NCBI GenBank assembly: GCA_905221605.1
Contig: CAJNDS010000232.1
Location: 152,501-192,135 of the forward strand
DNA: 39,635 bases
DNA from: Symbiodinium natans
Taxonomy: Eukaryota; Sar; Dinophyceae; Suessiales; Symbiodiniaceae
Reading direction: 5' to 3'
The notes under the pieces were generated by a model. The model was not told the DNA's origin, did no database searches, and saw nothing but the letters and a program-made list of their open reading frames with translations. The translations under genes were made by a program, and so were the position numbers. Below are positions 29,377-38,300 of this stretch, in pieces; the first letter of the stretch is position 1, and each line of letters opens with the position of its first letter.

Positions 29377-32300
29377 GGCCGGCCGAGGCTTTCGCAGGAG
29401 CAGCAGAGGAACGAGATCCAGTGGTCGAGCACCCCGATCCTGAGATCTCCGCAGCCATCAATGAGGTGCCGCCGATAGATATCCCCAAAGAGAAGCTCAA
29501 AAGACCAGGTTGGGTTTCGCACCCAAATGCTAAGTACTTGATTGTCGGACACAAACCAAAGACGTTTCGTACTGCTACACCAAGGTTTCCAAGATGCGAA
29601 GTCAGATCTACTTGGTTGTTCAGGGAAGGTTCTTGGGTCAAGATTGAAGATAAAGTGAACGTCAGGGAGCTTGACAACAAAGTTGCCCGACTGGAGGGTA
29701 ATCCAATCCTGAGCCTCACTATCTTCGAAGACCCCGATGTTGAACCTGACAGTGACAACGAAGGAAACGCCCGCAGTCTTGCAGAGGCCGATCTGAAAGC
29801 TGAAGCCAAATCTGTTGAGCACTTGTTCTCGCACAGGCCCAAGAATCCGTTCTGCGAGGTATGTCAGCGTGCAAAGATGTTGGCTCCCCAAGCCCGCAAA
29901 AAGGGGGGCTCAAGTACCATAGTGTCAAAGGCCTTTGGGGATCACATCACGGTTGACCATATCATCACTCGTGACCTTCGTGATCATGGGTTCCAGGACG
30001 AAAGGGTCGCACTTGTTGTTAAGGACGTGTTCACCAAATTTCGTTACGTCTACCCCTCTCCGACTAAGTCAAGCGATCAGTGTTTTGAAGACCTTCTTCA
30101 CTTCCTAGGTCAAGAAGATGCAGTCGGTGTTTTCTACTCAGACAACGCACCTGAACTTCATGCCGCTATCAAAAGCCTAGGTGTCCGACATGTTACATCC
30201 CGCGAATATGTGGACACCAACAAGTCGGTAATCGAAAGAGAAATTCGGACGATCTTGGAGGGTACCCGCTCCAACCTTGTTCAGGCGGGTCTCCCCGACA
30301 AGCTTTGGCCGTTGGCCGCCCAACACCATGCGATGGCACTTAATGCAACTAAGAGGCTTGACAACGGGATTGTTCCCTGGGAGGCCAGGTATGGGGAACC
30401 GTTTTCAGGGATAATGATTCCTTTTGGTGCACGTGTGTTGTACTGGAACAACCCCAAACAGAACATTCCTGCGAGCTCCAAGTTTGCGCCGACTGGTGTT
30501 GAGGGAATATTTCTTGGTTACCACATTCAACCTGGCTTCGTTTGGAAGGAGGAATACCTCGTTACCCCCGTCAAGGGTTGTGACTTTGCGTTCGAAATAG
30601 GAAACTTTCCCATCCTGAGGTCGAAGCGAATGGAGCTGTTGCCCGGGGATTTCACATTCCCAATGAGATCCGAACAGCTCGCACTGCAGGAGAGCCTCCG
30701 TAAGCCGACCCTCGCAGATCAGGACTGCTCGTGGGGAGACACAGAAGGTGCCGGAACACGCGCCCCGCCTGGGGATTCGCCGGACGAGCCTTTGCCTCCG
30801 CCCGGTGTGCCTGATTTGGACGGCTCCGATTTGAAGGATCGTTTGTCCGAGTACTTGGACCAAGTGGCCAAGGAAAACGAGGACTATGTTCCCGAAGATG
30901 TCGGAGCTGTGGAGGACTGGCTGGGGAGGGATGCTCCTGGATCTTCTAAGGAAGCAACATCCACGCCTAAGGCCTCATCTACTCTACCAAGACATGACCC
31001 CAAAACCATGCCTGACGGGAAGAAAGTCCCCAAAGGGTATAACTGGGACGGGGTGAGGTTGGTTAGAGATAAGAAAGGTTCCAAAAGGCCACCTGATACC
31101 CCTTCGGAATTTTGGCACATGTATTCCAAGGCACGACGGGAGGCTGACATTGAAAGATTCGAACGCAAAAAGGCTCGTGAAGCCGAGGAAGATGCTCGCA
31201 AGGCCCTTAGAGACTCCCCGGCCATGCCTGTCATCGCCGAGCCTGACCCCGAGCCCCATAGGGACCGCGTGGCATCCTTGTATTGGGCCAAACTTGGTCA
31301 GGTTGCGAGTGAGATGTTTGCTGTTGTTGCCAGGGTTGTCGGGCCTAAAGAGATCGAAAGTACTCCCGCTGCTAAAGAAGCCATGGACCGAGAGTGGAAG
31401 AAACTTGCCGATAAGTCTTGCTGGCTCGAAAAGAAGGTTCGAGAGTACCGGGATGTTGCCGCGGAAGCCAAACACAAGAATGTCAAGGCCCATTTCGGGA
31501 AAATCTTTGAGATTTGTTCGGTCAAGGGGGATGAACTCCCGGACGGGCACCCCCAGAAGAAATGGAAGGGTCGTAGTGTCTTCCAGGGCAATAATGTCCA
31601 GGACGAAAACCACGATCACGCCATTTTCGCCGAACTAGGATCAAGCCCCGCTAGCATGGAGGCCGGGAAAATCATCGATGTGTTTGGTAGCCAACCCGGG
31701 TACGTGAAACAGCAGGCTGATGGCATCGCCGCATACACACAAGCCCTTTTTAAAGGCATTGAAACGTGGGTTCGTCTCCCTCGAAACAGATGGCCTAAAG
31801 GATGGTCTGGGTATGAAGATCCTGTTTGCCCACTCAGGCTCGCTTTGTACGGCCACCCTGACTCAGGTGGTATCTGGGAAAGGTACTGTACAGAACAGTT
31901 AGAGAGTGTTGGTTTTACTGCAGTTCTACCCGACATTTGGCATTCTGTTTTCTACCATGCTGAACTAGATTTGTTGCTTGTTGTGTACGTTGATGACTTC
32001 AAGATGGCCGGCCCCCAAGACAAAATCAACAAAGGTTGGGAGTTGATCGCTAAGGTGATTGACATGGAACCAGCCGAGGTCTTGGGGCGGTACTTCGGGT
32101 GTCATCACGTTGAGCAAAATCAGGTCCAGCTTTCACGGGAGGACCACCCATTTGCTTACGTCTTCGACAAGAAGCACGCTAGCCCAGCTGCCGACTACCA
32201 AGTCCGGCCGAACCGCAAAGAGGACTTCTGGGAGGTCGACGCTGAGTTAGCTGCAGTCGTTAGGCATCACATATATCCTCGTAGGAAACTTTATGTGCCT

Positions 32301-35300
32301 ACGCAGGACGACGTGTCGAAATTCCCCCACATAAGCCGTCAACGAATCACGGTGTTTGATGATGGTAGGGACCCTATCCATGATGACTTGAATCAGGGGG
32401 GCCCCGCGGACCAATCAGGTTGGTGGACTGGGAGAACATATTTCCCCATCACTGAGGTCAGTGACGAGGACTTTTCTCATGCTCTCGCAGCTAAGCACAA
32501 TAAACCCAAGCGGTCCAAAGCCGAAGCTAAACGAGAAGCACGACAGAGTAAGTTCAAGAGCACTGAATCAATCAGTCAGGGAAAAACCCCTTCCATGACT
32601 GTGCCCGTGAACGTTGTGTACTACGACATGCGAGATTTCTTGGTGTCCTGTGTTGATAGGTACTGTGAGTTGGCCAAGGTCGACAAGAAATCCCTGAAGC
32701 ACGTAGCGACTCCTTTTCATGAGAACCGGGTAGCAAAAGTTCTGGAGAACAATGAACCTAGTGGTAAGCTGCAACCTATTGCTAGCCGTGTACTCATGAA
32801 GGTTTTGTTCGCTGCGAGAATGGCCAGGTGGGACTTGTTACGCGCCACTCAGGCACTGGCATCCAGAGTCACCAAGTGGTCTCGCGACTGTGACGTTGCT
32901 TTGCACAGGTTGATCAGTTACATAAACTCTTCCCTTGAAGTTCGGATGAGGGGATTCATAGGGGATCGCATTCAGGATTGTAAGTTGTGGATGTTCTGCG
33001 ATGCTGACCACGCTGGTAGCCACGACAGTAAATCCACTTCAGGCTGTGCCCTTTACTTGGTAGGCCCCAATACTTACTTTCCCCTAAATGCTTTTTCCAA
33101 GAAACAGACCAGCATCACCACTTCAAGTACGGAGAGTGAGGTTGTGGCTGCCAACCAAGGTATTCGTGCCCAGGGTCTGCCCAGCCTCAGTCTTTGGATT
33201 TTCCTGTGGCGTGAGGTTGCGAGTAGGACCGCCAGCTACCAAGCTAGGCCGAAAACCAAATCTAATCACAGGGAAAACGACATCATTGCACGAATTGATC
33301 CTGAACTTGATGAGATCCGTTATGGTGAGTGTAGGGCGGATGGACGAAGCGTTTCCGATTTAAACGGTCTCAAGGTCCACCTTAGCCCCAAGTTTGCTGT
33401 TCAACTCCTTGAGGACAACCAAGCTACCATCACTATTCTCCTCAAAGGTGACAGCGAAAAACTACGTCACACCGATCGGACTCAACGCATTTCGTTTGCT
33501 TGGATCAAACAACAGTTCGAGCGTAACTTCTTCGAAATGATTAATGTTGACACCAAAGAGCAAGTAGCTGATATCTTTACCAAACCTTTCGCTGACCGAG
33601 GTAAATGGGAACATGCTCTAAGGCTCATCGCGCACGTCGATGCCCCTCTTCAGGGGGGACGGCAATCTAAGGCACACGAGTCCGATGCTCATCTCATCAA
33701 CAAGCCTGTCGTTCATGCTCACCCTGTGGTGAAGCCGTCGGGCGATCCTTGCGCAGTCGCAGCTGAGCTTACCAAGGACCGTGACTTCAGTACTAAGGCT
33801 TTGTTGCGTGTAGCCCAGATCATGTACCCCAACAAAACCAAGCGAAAGATGATTAAGCTTGACAATCGCAGCTACTACCATATCTTTGGGCAGTGGTCTT
33901 ACGGAGGAATGCAAGGGGTGACTAAGGCAACACGTCGGTGGCCTCAGATTGCCCGCTTCCTAAATGGAGTTGTGCAAGCCCATGCTCCTAAGGACTTCAC
34001 ATGGAACTCGGTGCTGCTTAATAGCTGTACTAGTGCCTCTGTGCACAAGGACCATGGGAATGCTAAGGATAGCATGAGCTTTGCCCTCAGTGTCGGGGAT
34101 TTCAAGGATGGTGAACTGTGGTTTGCGGACCCCCTTGTTCCATCTGAAGATGCTATTGTTAGGGTCGGGCCAAATGGTAAGCGCCTTAAGGGTCGTGCTG
34201 TGTCCACCCTGAACAAAGCCATCATTTTTGATCCGCGAAAATTACACTGTGTGTTACCTTTCACTGGAACACGTTTCTCCATTGTTGCGTACACCTCCCG
34301 ATCCCAAGACGCACTGCAAGATCAAGAGCTCAATTCTTTGAAGACGCTTGGATTCAGGCTGCCCCCACGTGCGGCCAGCGCTGCTTCTGCCCGAGAATAC
34401 TCGAGGCCGTTGGGGTTCAAACGAATCATAGTCGAGTTTTGTTGCTCCCCCAACAGCAAACTAGGGCAGGATCGTAGCGCAAGTCAAGGATGTTATGTGT
34501 TGCGAGTCACCAGTGAGGATGATGTCTTGAAAGACTCTACATTGACTTCAGTTGTTCAGAAAATTAGTACCCTCTGCGACGAGGGGGGAGCATCTAAGCC
34601 AATTTTAGTTTATGCGTCGCTTCCGTGTACTGGTGGTTGTCCGTGGAATCGCATGACGCCTGACAGCCCAAAGTGGGAACAGCATCAGGAACTGTTTTGC
34701 AAACTCCTCAAGCAGTTCCGAAAATTCATTAGGAAGCTCAAAGAGTACAAACCACAGGTTGCCTTCGAACTCCCTAAGGATTGCGACTATTGGAAGTGGG
34801 ACCATGTTCAGCATATGGTTAACGATTTTGGACTTGAGTTCTACCGTTGCGATGGTTGCATGTTGGGGATTACGAATTACCAAGGATTACCACTAAGGAA
34901 AGCTTGGACCATTGCGTCGTCGATTCCATTGCAGCGGCTGGCAGCGCACAAGTGTGATCGCAGTCATGTTCATGGCGAGTCTAGAGGCCAGGACCTTAAG
35001 GACAGTGAGAATTATTCACATGCCATGACTGATTGCATCCACATTGATTGGAAAAGCTTTTGCGATAGGCGTTCTAACTATGCAGCTTGTGCACAACAAC
35101 AATTTTCGTGTGACCACAAACACGTTTGCACTCGCAAAGCTGAACAAACTAACGCATTAGCTGCCTGCTGCATTCTCGCGGCAGAGTTCTGCGCGCCGGA
35201 CATGGAAGCCACCAACGCTGGAATCGTTGCTCCGACGGAGGTCCTGCGCCAGTGGTGGGATCGCCGGTTATGGGAGACTTCATTGTCTTCCGAATACCGC

Positions 35301-38300
35301 ACCATGGCGCCTTTCCAGGAGGATGAAGCCAGCGTGAATAACTTTTACAAGTATTTGCCGCGGCCACTGGCATGCGAATATGCCCTCAGTGACGTCAGGG
35401 AGGCTGGTTTGGTGGCCAAAATCGGAAAGCTCACCGATCAAGGTTTGGCCATGCTCCAGCCCGAGTCTACTCGAGGCCGTTTGCGCTACCTTGTCATCGT
35501 CGCAGACTCTACAACTACGTTCCTCACTGAAGGAAATTGGAAGACAGATCTGCTGGCAGACATCAAGGCCAACCGCGGCAATGCCTTCCCACATCATCTT
35601 GGCGTTGAGTACATTCCTACATGGGGTGCGAATCTCACGCGGCTCGTAGAGCTCGCCGTGGGAAAAGTCACCCAACTGGAGCGTGAAACTGGCGCCAGTG
35701 GTCAGGTGAGCATTGACCTCATGATGATCTGGAACGGGAACGAGTTCGTCGGCGAAAGAGGTCTGTTTTTGGACCCAGGCTTCAAGAGCAAGACGGAGTG
35801 GCTTCGTGGTTACCCGCACATGGCAAAGGGGAGCTGGGAGTTCATTGGACCAAAGGTTCTCCGGGAGATAGGCAAGTTGGCGGATCTACAGTCACGGGCG
35901 TCAGTGGGTACTGTGCTGCTCACGTCTGCGACCGACGCTGCCAGCTACTGCCTCCCGCGCGACTGGGGTACCATCATGGCGGATTTGCTCGACTATGCCG
36001 CCCAACTTGGGCTGGCCGTCAAGCATTTCAATACGCCTGCAAGCCAGATCCGCAAGTTCGATCACTTTCACTTCCAGGAGGACAGCGCCTATCGTTTGCA
36101 GCTGTTGAGGTGGTTGGGTTTTACCGCCAGGATTATGGTCCTTCGTCACCAATGCTCCTTCTTCAAGGAAGCCGACATCGACCTGATCCTGCAAAACTAC
36201 GGCCACGTCTCAAAGCCTAACGTCAAGTTCGCTGTGGACGTGCAGGTGGAGGAGAAGCTCCTGAATCACTTCCGTAAAGGAAGAGTAGCGCCCACATATC
36301 AGCCGCTTGTCGAGGCTGACCCGTGGGACGACATCTACTTCCAAGGACCCCAGGAGCAGTTCCCCGACACCGCGCCGAACCACTTTGTCCACCGGGACTT
36401 CAAGGACCACGTTCACCTGGGAGATGGGGAATATGTTACCCGCGAGGACTACGACGAGATGATCAAGAAGAGCGAGGAAAATGCCCCCCGTCCAGGGGAG
36501 GCCGTCGTTGTTCCGTCATCGTCGTCAACGGCGCGGGAGACTAAGGAGAAGCTTTTGGCCAGGGGGGAGGTCTACAGTCGTCAGCGGACCGACCCTGAGT
36601 CCAGTGCCCCCAAACGGGCAAAGAAGGGCCCACACGAGGCTGACTACGACGAGCCCATCAAGTCCGGCTACTACACAACCGATGACGATTGGTGCCTCGT
36701 CGACATGCTGGGCCTCGATTGGGACGCAATCCATTTATGCCCACCGGAAGGTGAGGCCGAGTGGGTTGACATCCTTCAGGACGAGATGCCGAACTTCAAG
36801 TATGTCAACATTCCCCAGCATCACAAGACTGCCTTGTCCGGCATTGTTCGTGGCAAGATCGTCCCGGGCCTGCAGGGCGATGGATTGTGGTGCTCTACGA
36901 GGAGGATTCTCGAGGCCTGGAACAGGAAGACGAACAAGGATTATGGCCTCGGGATGCTCCTCACCGTCGTCAAGAACGACAATCGCAGCAGGTTCCAGCT
37001 GCGAATCGACCGCAACCACCCCCTCGCCGAGTACTACGGCCTAGGAGGGTACCCTACCCTTATTAGGGCGAACCAAGGCATCTCCAAGGATGCTATGAAA
37101 GGGGTGCCCGACTCGATCCTTGCTGAGGCCTGGTTCAGCATGATCCCAGAAGCAGAAATGGATGTGCATTCTGCCACCTGGGAAGGTCGGCCGGTTTTGC
37201 CCCTGGAGAAGATTCCACGCAGGCTCTACCACCGCACCTACAAGGATCGAGCCTTTGCCATCTTGGACTCCTGCTTTATCCCCGGGCACCACACCGCGAA
37301 TGCCTTTGTGTATTTTGCCGACCGGGAGGTAGGGCCGGGAGAAAACGTCCCTGGCGTGAGGAGCGATCGTCCCGTCGAGATCGTCATCAACACCATGGAG
37401 GCCCTCAGTCAGGGCGCCGGACTGTTTTACTCCCGATCAGACGGCGTCCTCTGCCGAGAGGCTATCTCCGGGTCCACGGTCCTTTATATTCGTGACACAA
37501 GGACCGATGAAATTTTGTGGTCCGCCACGGATGGGCCCGAAGGACGGGAGGAGGAAGAGAATGCCCCTCAGGTAGAGGAGGCCGAATCTTCCGGAAGCAT
37601 GGTTGTTGAAGCCGTGGGACCTCTCCAAGAAGCACAAGAGGAGCCTGATGTCGAGCATGAAGAAGCCCCGTTGGTCAAGGAGGAGTTCGATGTTCCCATC
37701 CTTGAGGAGGTCGAGAGCACCGTTCCTGAACTTCCACATCTACGCGTTCGCTTCAACACTGACGCCGATGTCATCGAGGTGTCACCTTCAGGAAGGAACC
37801 GTTTGACTGAAGGTCAGTTGCAAGTGGTCCCTGATGAAGGAATGGCTACCCGTTCTACGGCACCGGCAACCCAGGCGCCGCGTCCTGGATGGAACAGGGG
37901 AATCACGCAGGTTCAGTGCGTCAGTTGTGGCAAGCTCCGTCTCGAAGGTCAGCACAAGTGCTTCCACTGTGGCTACTACGTCACCCGTGGGGCCACCCAG
38001 AGCGCCTTCAGAATGTGGATGGCGCGTGAGCGCTCCCATGTCTTGGACGCCCTGGCGGAGCAGTTTGGGAAGGGCCTTTGGGAGTTGGATGCCGCGAAGA
38101 TTCGCCAGGCCGCTGGAACGCACGATTTGAGGGGACAGCAGAGCGTAGATGGCCGAGCTATCATGTTAGCACGCCAGAATCTCAAAGGCTTCATGAAGCA
38201 CGGCTACACGTCGATGGTAGACAAGTTCGACCAGGACGACACCTACGCGATCCACGCTATCAAGGGCGGCTGGACGAGAAGGCGGCTCACTATTCAGGAC

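Noticed and set aside
29421-29423. Independent start of ORF2 at GTG 29421
   Set aside because: GTG is not a normal eukaryotic start. The frame is open back to 29307 and no ATG occurs until deep in the integrase region. The overlapping frames and the slippery site explain expression better.
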